From: Pseudomonas sp. RIT623
GTDB lineage: Bacteria > Pseudomonadota > Gammaproteobacteria > Pseudomonadales > Pseudomonadaceae
Length of the DNA: 64,000 nucleotides
Direction of reading: 5' to 3'
Assembly: GCF_004519305.1 (NCBI RefSeq)
Contig: NZ_SOZA01000006.1
Coordinates: 124,001 to 188,000, forward strand
Numbering within the stretch: position 1 is the stretch's first letter; each line of letters opens with the position of its first letter. Under the pieces are notes generated by a model. That model saw only the letters and a list, made by a program, of their open reading frames with translations, searched no databases and was not told the DNA's origin. Shown here one piece after another: positions 40,101 through 53,784 of this stretch. Made by a program: the position numbers and the translations under genes.

Positions 40101-42056
40101 TCACGCCCCCTCCAACTCCACCAGCACCGTCCCCTCGCTGACCATATCCCCTTCCTGGCAGAACAACGCCTTCACCGTCCCACCATGGGGCGCGCGAATG
40201 CTGTGTTCCATCTTCATCGCCTCCAGCACCACCAGCGCGGTACCGGCCTCTACCACCTGCCCCGGCTCCACCAGCACCCGCACGATACTGCCGTTCATCG
40301 GCGCCCCCAGGCCGCCCTGGTGGCTGTGGCTGGCCTCGGCCGCGGCGATCGGATCATGGGCACTGACGGCGTGCAACTCGCCCTGCCACTGCAGGTACAG
40401 CGTACCGCCCCGGCGAACCGCCAGGTAACGACGGCGCAGGCCGTCGTGGTCATGACACAGCTGCTCCCCCTCCAGGCAATAAGTCGAAGGCGCACTACGC
40501 TCCAACGCCACAGCCTGCTCATGCCCGTCGCATTGCAGGTGCACGCTACTGCGTGCCGGTAGCCCCAGGCGCAGGCCATCGCGCAAGGTCCAGGGCGAGG
40601 CGGGATCGTCCTGGCGCAGTTGCGCAGGCTCGCCTTGCAGCCAGGCTTCGGCGGCGGCCTCCCAGAATTGCGCCGGCAGCTCCTGTGGCGGGGGTAGCAG
40701 CACGTCCTGATGACGCGGAATGAACCCGGTGTCCAGCTCCGCCTCGGCGAACGCTGGGTGCGCCAGGATGCGGCGCAGGAAGGCAATGTTGGTCTTCAGC
40801 CCGCCAATGGCGAACTCATCGAGCATCGCCAGCAGTCGCAGGCGCGCTTGCTCGCGGTCCTGCCCCCAGGCGATCAGCTTGCCCAGCATCGGGTCGTAGA
40901 ACGGCGATACCACGTCGCCCTCGCTGACGCCGCTGTCCACCCGGCGGCCTTCGCCCGGCGCCGATTCGCGGTACAGCGCCAGGGTACCGGTGGCCGGCAG
41001 GAATTCGTTGGCCGGGTCCTCGGCGTACAGCCGCACCTCGATGGCATGGCCGATCAGCGGCACCTGCGCCTGGCTGATCGGCAGCGCCTCGCCGCAGGCC
41101 ACGCGAATCTGCCAGGCCACCAGGTCGAGCCCGGTGATGGCTTCGGTGACCGGGTGTTCCACTTGCAGGCGGGTGTTCATCTCCATGAAGAAGAACTCGC
41201 CCCGGGCATCGAGCAGGAACTCGACGGTGCCGGCGCCCACGTAGCCAATGGCCTGGGCCGCGCGCACCGCCGCCTCGCCCATGGCCTGGCGCAGCTCGGG
41301 CGACAGGCCTGGCGCCGGCGCCTCTTCCACCACCTTTTGGTGGCGGCGTTGGATCGAACAATCGCGCTCGTTGAGGTACAGGCAGTTGCCATGCTGGTCG
41401 GCGAACACCTGGATCTCCACATGCCGCGGCTTGAGCACGTATTTTTCCACCAGCATGCGCGCATCGCCGAACGACGACTGCGCTTCACGCTGCGCCGAGG
41501 CCAGGGCGTCGGCCAGCTGGCTTTCCTCCTCCACCACCTTCATGCCCTTGCCGCCACCGCCAGCGCTGGCCTTGAGCAGTACCGGATAGCCGATGCGCTC
41601 GGCGGCGGCGCGGAAGGTTTCCAGGTCCTGGGCCTCGCCGTGATAGCCCGGTACCAACGGCACGCCAGCGGCCTCCATCAATGCCTTGGCCGCCGACTTG
41701 CTGCCCATGGCGTCGATGGCGCAGGCCGGTGGGCCGAGGAAGGTCAGCCCGGCCTGTTCGATAGCGCGGGCGAAGCCTGCGTTCTCGGACAGAAAGCCAT
41801 AACCTGGGTGGATGGCCTGGGCGCCGCTGGCCTTGGCGGCGGCGATCAGCTTGTCGATCACCAGGTAGCTGTCGGCCGCCTTGGCGCCGCCGAGGTCGAC
41901 GCGGATATCGGCTTCGCGGCTGTGGCGGGCGTCGCGGTCGGTGGCGCTGTGCACGGCCACGGTGGTCAGGCCCATGGCCTTGGCGGTACGCATCACCCGG
42001 CAGGCGATTTCGCCGCGGTTGGCGACCAGCAGGGTGGTCAGGGTAGGGCGGCTCAT
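40101..42056 (-). CDS. liuD: Methylcrotonyl-CoA carboxylase, biotin-containing alpha subunit LiuD
   Basis: ATP-dependent biotin carboxylase plus biotin carrier, 651 aa; carboxylates 3-methylcrotonyl-CoA together with LiuB in leucine breakdown. Biotin carboxylase domain residues 1-450 (LLVANRGEIACRVMRTAKAMG, ATP-grasp SAGGGGKGMKVV, MNTRLQVEHPVTE); carrier domain at the C-terminus with the biotinylated lysine in LEAMKMEHSIRAP. Start ATG 42056 overlaps the liuC stop (ATGA). Last gene of the operon. Liu rather than Acc or Pcc is supported by its neighbours. Confidence 0.94.
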   Translation of the reverse strand: MSRPTLTTLLVANRGEIACRVMRTAKAMGLTTVAVHSATDRDARHSREADIRVDLGGAKAADSYLVIDKLIAAAKASGAQAIHPGYGFLSENAGFARAIEQAGLTFLGPPACAIDAMGSKSAAKALMEAAGVPLVPGYHGEAQDLETFRAAAERIGYPVLLKASAGGGGKGMKVVEEESQLADALASAQREAQSSFGDARMLVEKYVLKPRHVEIQVFADQHGNCLYLNERDCSIQRRHQKVVEEAPAPGLSPELRQAMGEAAVRAAQAIGYVGAGTVEFLLDARGEFFFMEMNTRLQVEHPVTEAITGLDLVAWQIRVACGEALPISQAQVPLIGHAIEVRLYAEDPANEFLPATGTLALYRESAPGEGRRVDSGVSEGDVVSPFYDPMLGKLIAWGQDREQARLRLLAMLDEFAIGGLKTNIAFLRRILAHPAFAEAELDTGFIPRHQDVLLPPPQELPAQFWEAAAEAWLQGEPAQLRQDDPASPWTLRDGLRLGLPARSSVHLQCDGHEQAVALERSAPSTYCLEGEQLCHDHDGLRRRYLAVRRGGTLYLQWQGELHAVSAHDPIAAAEASHSHQGGLGAPMNGSIVRVLVEPGQVVEAGTALVVLEAMKMEHSIRAPHGGTVKALFCQEGDMVSEGTVLVELEGA

Positions 42057-42862
42057 GGGCGCGGTTCCTTGTTGTCTTGCCAGGCCGGGCGGCGCTTTTC
42101 CAGGAAGGCGCGCAGGCCCTCCTGGCCTTCGGCGCTGACACGGATGCGGGCGATGGTGTTCTCGCAGTAGCGGCGCAGGGCCGGGCTCAATTCGCCGTCG
42201 TCCACTTCGCGCAGCAGTTCCTTGGTGGCGCGCAGGGCCTGGGGGCTGTTGTGCAACAGGTTGCTCACCCAGGCCTCGACCTGGGCGTCGAGCTCGGCGG
42301 CTGGGTAGACCTCGGCCAGCAGGCCGAGGTCGCGGGCACGCACGCCGCTGAAGCGCTCGGCGGTGAGGGCGTAGCGACGCGCGGCGCGCTCGCCGATGGC
42401 CTTGACCACGAACGGGCTGATCACCGCGGGCGCCAGGCCGATGCGAACCTCGGACAGGCACAACTGGGCGTCCTCGGCACCGATGGCCATGTCGCAGCAA
42501 CTGATCAGCCCCAGGGCGCCACCGAAGGCGGCGCCTTGCACCACGGCCAAGGTCGGAGCCTTGAGCCGGTGCAGGGCGTACATCAGCTCGCCGAGTTCAT
42601 GGGCGTCGTCGAGGTTGGTGTTGAAGTCCAGTGCCGCCGACTGTTGCATCCAGGCAAGGTCGGCCCCGGCGCTGAAGTGCCGGCCACGACCGCGCAGCAG
42701 CACGAAGCGCAGGCGGCTGTCCTCGGCCAGGCGGTCGAGGGCGACGATCAGTTCGCGGATCATCTGCGCGTTGAAGGCATTGTTCTTGTCTTCGCGGCTG
42801 AGCCACAGGGTGGCGAAGCCGCGCGGGTCGTGTTCCAGTTCGATAGTCGCGAAGTCGCTCAT
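42053..42862 (-). CDS. liuC: 3-Methylglutaconyl-CoA hydratase LiuC
   Basis: A 269-aa enoyl-CoA hydratase/crotonase-family enzyme that hydrates 3-methylglutaconyl-CoA to HMG-CoA. Oxyanion-hole segments FSAGADLAWM and GAAFGGALGLISCCDMAIGA are intact, and the catalytic-region SEVRIGLAPAVIS follows. Located between liuB (3 bp upstream) and liuD (4-bp overlap), which fixes the substrate assignment better than sequence alone. Confidence 0.9.
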   Translation of the reverse strand: MSDFATIELEHDPRGFATLWLSREDKNNAFNAQMIRELIVALDRLAEDSRLRFVLLRGRGRHFSAGADLAWMQQSAALDFNTNLDDAHELGELMYALHRLKAPTLAVVQGAAFGGALGLISCCDMAIGAEDAQLCLSEVRIGLAPAVISPFVVKAIGERAARRYALTAERFSGVRARDLGLLAEVYPAAELDAQVEAWVSNLLHNSPQALRATKELLREVDDGELSPALRRYCENTIARIRVSAEGQEGLRAFLEKRRPAWQDNKEPRP

Positions 42863-42865
42863 GGG

Positions 42866-44473
42866 TCACATCCGGAAAATGCCGAAGCGGCTCTGTTCGA
42901 TCGGGGCGTTCAGCGCGGCCGACAAGGCCAGGCCGAGCACATCGCGGGTCTGCGCCGGGTCGATGACACCGTCGTCCCACAGCCGGGCGCTGGAGTAGTA
43001 GGGGTGGCCCTGGCGCTCGTACTGGTCGAGGATCGGCTGCTTGAGCTTCTTCTCGTCTTCGCTGCTGAACACCTCGCCGCTGCGCTCGCTCTGCTCGCGC
43101 TTGACCTGGGCCAGCACCCCGGCGGCCTGCTCGGCGCCCATCACGCCGATCCGCGCGTTGGGCCACATCCACAGGAAGCGCGGATCGTAGGCGCGGCCGC
43201 ACATACCATAGTTGCCAGCGCCGAAACTGCCACCGATGATCACCGTGAACTTCGGCACCTGGGCGCAGGCCACCGCGGTCACAAGCTTGGCGCCATGCTT
43301 GGCGATGCCGCCTTCCTCGTACTTCTTGCCGACCATGAAGCCGGTGATGTTCTGCAAAAACAGCAGCGGGATGCCGCGCTGGCAGGCCAGTTCGATGAAG
43401 TGCGCGCCTTTTTGCGCGGCCTCGGCGAAGAGGATGCCGTTGTTGGCCAGGATCGCCACCGGGTAGCCGTGCAGGTGGGCGAAACCGCACACCAGGGTGG
43501 TGCCGAACAGCGCCTTGAACTCATCGAACAGCGAGCCGTCGACCAGCCGCGCGATCACCTCGCGCACGTCGAACGGCTGCTTGGCGTCGGCTGGCACCAC
43601 GCCATACAGCTCCTCGGCGCCATACAGCGGCGCGATCGGCGCCTGGCATTGCAGCTTGCCGAGCTTGTGCCAGTTGAGGTTGGCCACGCTGCGGCGGGCG
43701 ATGGCCAGGGCATGTTCGTCGTTGTCGGCGTAATGGTCGGCCACGCCGCTGGTGCGGCAGTGCACGTCGGCGCCGCCAAGGTCCTCGGCACTCACCACTT
43801 CACCCGTCGCCGCTTTCACCAGTGGCGGGCCGGCCAGGAAGATGGTCGCCTGCTGGCGCACCATGATCGCTTCGTCGGCCATCGCTGGCACATAGGCGCC
43901 ACCGGCAGTGCACGAGCCCATTACCACGGCGATCTGCGGGATGCCCAAGGCACTCATGTTGGCCTGGTTGAAGAAGATCCGCCCGAAGTGCTCGCGGTCG
44001 GGGAACACCTCGTCCTGGCGCGGCAGGTTGGCGCCGCCGGAGTCCACCAGGTAGATGCACGGCAGGCGATTCTGCAGGGCGATAGTCTGCGCGCGCAGGT
44101 GCTTTTTCACCGTCAGCGGGTAGTAGGAGCCGCCTTTTACCGTGGCGTCGTTGGCCACGATCATGCACTCCACGCCCTCGACGCGGCCGATGCCGGCGAT
44201 CACGCCGGCGGCCGGCACGTCTTCGCCGTACACCTCATGGGCGGCCAGTTGGCCGATTTCGAGGAACGCCGAGCCCGGGTCGAGCAGGCGGTCGATACGC
44301 TCGCGAGGCAGCAGCTTGCCCCGCGAGGTATGCCGCTCCTGCGCCTTCGGCCCGCCGCCCTGACTGACCTGGGCGAGCAGGCCGCGCAAGGCCTGGACCT
44401 GTTCGAGCATGGCCGCGCTGTTGGCGGCGAACTCCGCCGAGCGCGGGTTGATCTGGGTGTGCAGGGTAGCCAT
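42866..44473 (-). CDS. liuB: Methylcrotonyl-CoA carboxylase, carboxyltransferase beta subunit LiuB
   Basis: A 535-aa carboxyltransferase that moves CO2 from biotin on LiuD to 3-methylcrotonyl-CoA. N- and C-terminal crotonase-like halves are visible, with [34 protein letters not shown] and later [34 protein letters not shown], both characteristic of MCC-beta rather than PCC-beta. It follows liuA by 19 bp. Confidence 0.94.
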   Translation of the reverse strand: MATLHTQINPRSAEFAANSAAMLEQVQALRGLLAQVSQGGGPKAQERHTSRGKLLPRERIDRLLDPGSAFLEIGQLAAHEVYGEDVPAAGVIAGIGRVEGVECMIVANDATVKGGSYYPLTVKKHLRAQTIALQNRLPCIYLVDSGGANLPRQDEVFPDREHFGRIFFNQANMSALGIPQIAVVMGSCTAGGAYVPAMADEAIMVRQQATIFLAGPPLVKAATGEVVSAEDLGGADVHCRTSGVADHYADNDEHALAIARRSVANLNWHKLGKLQCQAPIAPLYGAEELYGVVPADAKQPFDVREVIARLVDGSLFDEFKALFGTTLVCGFAHLHGYPVAILANNGILFAEAAQKGAHFIELACQRGIPLLFLQNITGFMVGKKYEEGGIAKHGAKLVTAVACAQVPKFTVIIGGSFGAGNYGMCGRAYDPRFLWMWPNARIGVMGAEQAAGVLAQVKREQSERSGEVFSSEDEKKLKQPILDQYERQGHPYYSSARLWDDGVIDPAQTRDVLGLALSAALNAPIEQSRFGIFRM

Positions 44474-44492
44474 GTGCGCCCGTTCCTTATGC

Positions 44493-45656
44493 TCAGCGGG
44501 TTTCGTTGAACAGTTCGCGGCCGATCAGCATCCGGCGGATCTCGCTGGTGCCGGCGCCAATCTCGTACAGCTTGGCGTCGCGCAACAGGCGGCCAGCCGG
44601 GAATTCATTGATGTAGCCGTTGCCGCCGAGGATCTGGATCGCTTCCAGGGCCATCTGCGTGGCGCGTTCGGCGGTATAAAGGATCACCCCGGCGGCGTCC
44701 TTGCGGGTGGTCTCGCCGCGGTCGCAGGCCTGGGCCACGGCGTACAGGTAGGCGCGGCTGGCATTGAGCTGGGTGTACATGTCGGCGATCTTGCCCTGGA
44801 TCAGCTGGAATTCGCCGATGCTCTGGCCGAACTGCTTGCGGTCGTGGATGTAGGGGACGACCAGGTCCATGCAGCTCTGCATGATGCCGGTCGGGCCGCC
44901 CGACAGCACCACGCGCTCGTAGTCCAGGCCGCTCATCAGCACGCGCACGCCGCCGTTGAGCTGGCCGAGGATGTTTTCTTGCGGCACTTCGACGTCATCG
45001 AAGAACAGCTCGCAGGTGTTGGAGCCGCGCATGCCGAGTTTGTCGAACTTGTTGCTGCGGCTGAAGCCTTTCCAGTCGCGCTCGACGATGAACGCGGTGA
45101 TGCCGTGGGGGCCCTTGTCCAGGTCAGTCTTGGCGTAGATCACGTAGGTGTTGGCGTCGGGGCCGTTGGTGATCCAGGTCTTGCTGCCGTTGAGCACATA
45201 GCGGTCGCCGCGTTTTTCGGCGCGCAGCTTCATCGACACCACGTCGGAGCCGGCATTGGGCTCGCTCATGGCCAGGGCGCCGATATGTTCGCCGCTGATC
45301 AGCTTGGGCAGGTACTTGAGCTTCTGCTCGTGAGTGCCATTGCGGTTGATCTGGTTGACGCACAGGTTGGAGTGGGCGCCATAGGACAGGGCCACCGACG
45401 CCGAACCCCGGCTGATCTCTTCCATGGCCACCACGTGGGCCAGGTAGCCCAGGCCGGCGCCGCCGTATTGTTCCGCCACGGTGATGCCCAGCAGGCCCAT
45501 GTCGCCGAACTTGCGCCACATGTCGGCGGGGAACAGGTTGTCCTGGTCGATCTGCGCGGCGCGCGGTGCCAGTTCGGCGGCGACGAAGGTGCGCACCTGG
45601 TCGCGGAGCATGTCGATGGTCTCGCCGAGGGCGAAGTTCAGGGTGGGGTAATGCAT
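44493..45656 (-). CDS. liuA: Isovaleryl-CoA dehydrogenase LiuA
   Basis: FAD-dependent acyl-CoA dehydrogenase, 387 aa, oxidising isovaleryl-CoA to 3-methylcrotonyl-CoA. Family signatures include [37 protein letters not shown] and [40 protein letters not shown], where the catalytic glutamate sits in helix G as usual for isovaleryl enzymes. ATG 45656 (MHYPTLNF) has AAGGTG upstream; longer frames translate REP sequence. First gene of the liuABCD operon, divergent from the acyl-CoA ligase. Confidence 0.93.
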   Translation of the reverse strand: MHYPTLNFALGETIDMLRDQVRTFVAAELAPRAAQIDQDNLFPADMWRKFGDMGLLGITVAEQYGGAGLGYLAHVVAMEEISRGSASVALSYGAHSNLCVNQINRNGTHEQKLKYLPKLISGEHIGALAMSEPNAGSDVVSMKLRAEKRGDRYVLNGSKTWITNGPDANTYVIYAKTDLDKGPHGITAFIVERDWKGFSRSNKFDKLGMRGSNTCELFFDDVEVPQENILGQLNGGVRVLMSGLDYERVVLSGGPTGIMQSCMDLVVPYIHDRKQFGQSIGEFQLIQGKIADMYTQLNASRAYLYAVAQACDRGETTRKDAAGVILYTAERATQMALEAIQILGGNGYINEFPAGRLLRDAKLYEIGAGTSEIRRMLIGRELFNETR

Positions 45657-45714
45657 GCGCGGGCACCTTGTTGTTCTTGATGTTCGAGGTATCACGGCGG
45701 CTTTGCGGGAGCTG

Positions 45715-45810
45715 GGTTGTGGCAGCGGGCTGGCCACGCGATGCCCGTCAGAACGGCCAGTTGCATCGACTGGTCCGGCCTCATCGCGGGGCCAGCCCGC
45801 TGCCACAACC
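45715..45810. repeat. Long-arm REP inverted pair (third family) upstream of liuA
   Basis: GGTTGTGGCAGCGGGCTGGCC and GGCCAGCCCGCTGCCACAACC form ~21-bp arms continuing into CGCGATG/CATCGCGG. The doublet lies between liuA and its presumed LiuR operators. Confidence 0.85.
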
Positions 45811-45840
45811 TCGCTCCTGTCCAGCCGCAGTGATGCGTGG

Positions 45841-45856
45841 TTGACGTTAACGTAAA
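45841..45856. promoter_or_regulatory. Putative LiuR operator 1
   Basis: TTGACGTTAACGTAAA, an 8+8 near-palindrome with the same core as operator 2 (42 bp centre to centre, four helical turns). MerR-family LiuR regulates liu genes in Proteobacteria through palindromes of this kind. No liuR gene lies in the window. Confidence 0.65.
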
Positions 45857-45882
45857 CCTGGCTCTGCAGGCTGTCAATCACC

Positions 45883-45898
45883 TTTACGTAAACGTAAA
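45883..45898. promoter_or_regulatory. Putative LiuR operator 2
   Basis: TTTACGTAAACGTAAA lies closer to the acyl-CoA ligase gene. Together with operator 1 it suggests joint control of both divergent units by the same regulator. Confidence 0.65.
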
Positions 45899-45963
45899 TC
45901 TGCGCCAGAGTAATTCACGCCTGCTTCAGTCATGCCCAGAACAATCACAAAGAAGGGACATCC

Positions 45964-47608
<1,645 letters not shown>

Positions 47609-47634
<26 letters not shown>

Positions 47635-47869
47635 CCATGGTCTTGTAGATCAGGTCGACCAGTTCGGCGAAGGTGACGTGGGCCCGCAGGGGCTCGGCGA
47701 TGAAGATGCCGAAGGTTTCCTCCATGATCGCCTGCAGCTCCACGAGGTCGAAGCTGTCGGCACCCAGCTCGTCCAGGGTGATGTCGGGGCGGATCTGGTG
47801 CAGGCTCTGCTCCAGGAAGCTTGCGAGGATCCATTGCACGTGGAAGGCGATGTAGAGGCGTGAGTGCAT
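47609..47869 (-). CDS. Orphan acyl carrier protein
   Basis: An 86-aa ACP-like protein. The phosphopantetheine site is GADSFDLVEL with Ser39 (canonical proteins have DSL). The order of helices and acidic residues (ITLDELGAD, LQAIMEETFGIFI) fit the fold. It is isolated from other fatty-acid or polyketide genes and convergent with an acyl-CoA ligase that could in principle supply it. No good ribosome site precedes ATG 47869, so the start is uncertain. The next 162 bp to the left of 48032 hold nothing I can support. Confidence 0.7.
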
Positions 47870-48031
47870 GCCGGAAGGATCGTCAGAGAGTGAGGCTTCT
47901 CTGTACGTGGCTTTGCGGGCAGGTGCTACTGGTAGAAATGCCAGGTGCGGTTGAGCCAGGTTTGTGCTGTGAATGCCGGCCCCGCGACAGGGCCGGCCAA
48001 GGTGGCCAGATTTGCGCAGCCTTGTCTATCC

Positions 48032-48193
48032 TCAAGCTTTCACCGGCGGCTCCTGGCTCGGCGGGTCGCCCACGGTCGGCGGCACGCTCGGCTTGCTCGG
48101 CAGTTCGTCCGGCTCCTCCTCGGGCACCGGCGGGGGGAGCGCCGGGTCGTCGATGTTCGGGTCGGGTGTCTCCGGTGGAATGGGAATATTCAT
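48032..48193 (-). CDS. Small proline- and glutamate-rich protein, 53 aa
   Basis: The product is almost entirely P, E, D and short aliphatic residues: MNIPIPPETPDPNIDDPALPPPVPEEEPDELPSKPSVPP and on to QEPPVKA. It has no predicted fold, signal or membrane segment. GAGGTC lies ahead of ATG 48193, which supports translation. It diverges from glgE. Function unknown; small proline-rich frames of this kind recur in pseudomonads. Confidence 0.6.
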   Translation of the reverse strand: MNIPIPPETPDPNIDDPALPPPVPEEEPDELPSKPSVPPTVGDPPSQEPPVKA

Positions 48194-48269
48194 GGGCCTG
48201 ACCTCGTGGGATGAATGAAGAGGTGTTGCAGGCTTTGACCCGGGTCTGCGCCCTGCGCTCATTTTTTTT

Positions 48270-48297
48270 GAACCCTCGCGCTTGCGCACGGCTCTGA
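48270..48297 (+). promoter_or_regulatory. Candidate AlgU (sigma-E-type) promoter of glgE operon
   Basis: GAACCC (48270-48275), 17-bp spacer and TCTGA (48293-48297) resemble the GAACTT-N16/17-TCTGA pattern of AlgU/RpoE promoters. It would start transcription about 30 bp before the glgE ATG. AlgU control would fit the osmotic-stress role of trehalose and glucan genes. Confidence 0.45.
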
Positions 48298-48332
48298 ACC
48301 CTTACCGCCACCAGCCCAGGGGAGCAAGATCG

Positions 48333-50351
48333 ATGTCTGGTAACGAGCCGTTCGAAAGCGTGCCCACGGCAGGTGATCACCCGGACCAGGCCATCAGCCT
48401 GTCCCAGGCCTTGCTGGCGCCGCGCATCGTGATTGAGGACATCAGCCCGGTGCTCGACGGTGGCACCTTCGCGGCCAAGGCGGTGCGCGGGCACAAGGTC
48501 GAGGTGAGCGCCAAGGTGTACTGCGATGGCCACGATCGCCTGGCCGTGACCCTGCACTGGCGCCAGGCCCACAGCCGGCGCTGGCACTGCGTGGCCATGC
48601 ACTCGCCGGGCAACGACCTGTGGTTGGCCGAATTCACGCCTGCCGAGCTGGGCGTGCATCTGTTCAGCATCGAGGCCTGGATCGACCCTTGGGCCAGCTA
48701 CTGCCATGACCTGGAGAAGAAGTACGCCGCCGGCGTGGAGGTGAAGCTGGAGCTGGAGGAGGGGCGCCTGCTGCTGGGCAAGGGCATCGAACGCAGTGAT
48801 GGCCTGCTGCGCGAGCAGCTTGAACAATTGCAGCAGCGCCTGCCGGGGTTGTCGGCGGACGATCAGGTGGCGCTGTTGTTGCACCGCGACGCCGCGCAGT
48901 TGATGTTCGAGGCCGAACACCGCAGCTACCTGACCCGCAGCGCCGAACTGCCGCTGGACGTCGACCGCGAGGCGGCGCAGTTCGCCAGCTGGTACGAGCT
49001 GTTCCCGCGCTCGGTCACCGACGAGCCCGAGCGCCACGGCACCTTCGACGACGTGCGCCAGCGTCTGCCGATGATCCGCGACATGGGCTTCGATGTGTTG
49101 TATTTTCCGCCGATCCACCCCATCGGCATGAAGCACCGCAAGGGCCGCAACAACGCCTTGCAGGCCGAGCCCGGCGACCCCGGCAGCCCTTATGCCATCG
49201 GCAGCGCCGAAGGCGGGCACGACGCCATCCACCCGCAGCTGGGCAGCCGCGAGGACTTCCGCCGCCTGGTCGCCGCCGCCGCCGAGCACGGCCTGGAAAT
49301 CGCCCTGGACTTCGCCATCCAGTGCTCCCAGGACCACCCCTGGCTGCAGGAGCACCCCGGCTGGTTCAGCTGGCGTCCCGACGGCACCATCCGCTACGCG
49401 GAAAACCCGCCGAAGAAATACCAGGACATCGTCAACGTCGACTTCTACGCTCCCGAGGCGGTGCCGAGCCTGTGGCTGGCGCTGCGCGACGTGGTGCTCG
49501 GCTGGGTCGAGGAGGGGGTCAGGACCTTCCGCGTCGACAACCCGCACACCAAGCCGCTGCCGTTCTGGCAATGGCTGATCGCCAATGTGCGCAGCCAGCA
49601 TCCCGAGGTGATCTTCCTTGCCGAGGCCTTCACCCGCCCGGCGATGATGGCGCGCCTGGGCAAGGTCGGTTATGCGCAGAGCTACACCTACTTCACCTGG
49701 CGCAACAGCAAGCAGGAGCTGCGTGAATACTTCGAGCAGCTCAACCAGCCGCCGTGGAGCCAGTGCTACCGACCGAACTTCTTCGTCAACACCCCGGACA
49801 TAAACCCGTACTTCCTGCAGACCTCCGGCCGCCCGGGCTTTCTCATCCGCGCGGCGCTGGCGACCATGGGCTCGGGTCTGTGGGGCATGTATTCGGGCTT
49901 CGAGCTGTGCGAGGGCACGCCGCTGCCGGGCAAGGAGGAGTACCTGGACTCGGAGAAATACGAGATCCGCCCCCGGGACTTCACCCAGCCCGGCAACATC
50001 GTCGCCGAGATCGCCCAGCTCAATCGCATCCGCCGCCAGAACCGTGCCCTGCAGACGCACCTGGGGGTGGTGTTCCTCAACTGCTGGAACGACCAGATCC
50101 TGTACTTCGCCAAGCGCACGCCCGAGCGCGACAACGTCATCCTGGTGGCCATCAGTCTCGACCCCTATAACGCCCAGGAGGCCAGCTTCGAGTTGCCGCT
50201 GTGGGAGCTGGGGCTGGACGACAACGCCGATACCCAGGGCGAGGACCTGATGAACGGCCACCGCTGGACCTGGCACGGCAAGACCCAATGGATGCGCATC
50301 GAGCCCTGGCACCAGCCGTTCGGTATCTGGCGCATCGAGAAGCTGCGCTAA
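48333..50351 (+). CDS. glgE: Alpha-1,4-glucan:maltose-1-phosphate maltosyltransferase GlgE
   Basis: Extends alpha-1,4-glucan by two glucoses using maltose-1-phosphate. The 672-aa GH13_3 protein has an N-terminal domain, then the barrel with YFPPIHPIGMKHRKGRNN, the nucleophile Asp in RTFRVDNPHTKP (~residue 402) and the acid/base Glu in IFLAEAFTRP (~residue 430). ATG 48333 has AGGGGAG upstream. First of three genes, glgE, treS-pep2, glgB, that turn trehalose into branched glucan. Confidence 0.95.
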   Translation: MSGNEPFESVPTAGDHPDQAISLSQALLAPRIVIEDISPVLDGGTFAAKAVRGHKVEVSAKVYCDGHDRLAVTLHWRQAHSRRWHCVAMHSPGNDLWLAEFTPAELGVHLFSIEAWIDPWASYCHDLEKKYAAGVEVKLELEEGRLLLGKGIERSDGLLREQLEQLQQRLPGLSADDQVALLLHRDAAQLMFEAEHRSYLTRSAELPLDVDREAAQFASWYELFPRSVTDEPERHGTFDDVRQRLPMIRDMGFDVLYFPPIHPIGMKHRKGRNNALQAEPGDPGSPYAIGSAEGGHDAIHPQLGSREDFRRLVAAAAEHGLEIALDFAIQCSQDHPWLQEHPGWFSWRPDGTIRYAENPPKKYQDIVNVDFYAPEAVPSLWLALRDVVLGWVEEGVRTFRVDNPHTKPLPFWQWLIANVRSQHPEVIFLAEAFTRPAMMARLGKVGYAQSYTYFTWRNSKQELREYFEQLNQPPWSQCYRPNFFVNTPDINPYFLQTSGRPGFLIRAALATMGSGLWGMYSGFELCEGTPLPGKEEYLDSEKYEIRPRDFTQPGNIVAEIAQLNRIRRQNRALQTHLGVVFLNCWNDQILYFAKRTPERDNVILVAISLDPYNAQEASFELPLWELGLDDNADTQGEDLMNGHRWTWHGKTQWMRIEPWHQPFGIWRIEKLR

Positions 50352-50384
50352 CTGCCCGGCAATATCTGCGCGTCGCTGAAATCC

Positions 50385-50431
50385 TGGGGCCGCTTCGCGC
50401 CCCTTTCGCGACACAAGGCCGCTCCTACAAG
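50385..50431. repeat. Single REP (glgE-treS gap)
   Basis: GGGGCCGCTTCGCGCCCC hairpin followed by TTTCGCGACACAAGGCCGCTCC, one complete 35-bp-type REP in the 115-bp gap between glgE and treS-pep2. Confidence 0.8.
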
Positions 50432-50466
50432 GGGCGTGCCGAACCAGAAAATGAAAGGAGTCGCAC

Positions 50467-53784
<3,318 letters not shown>
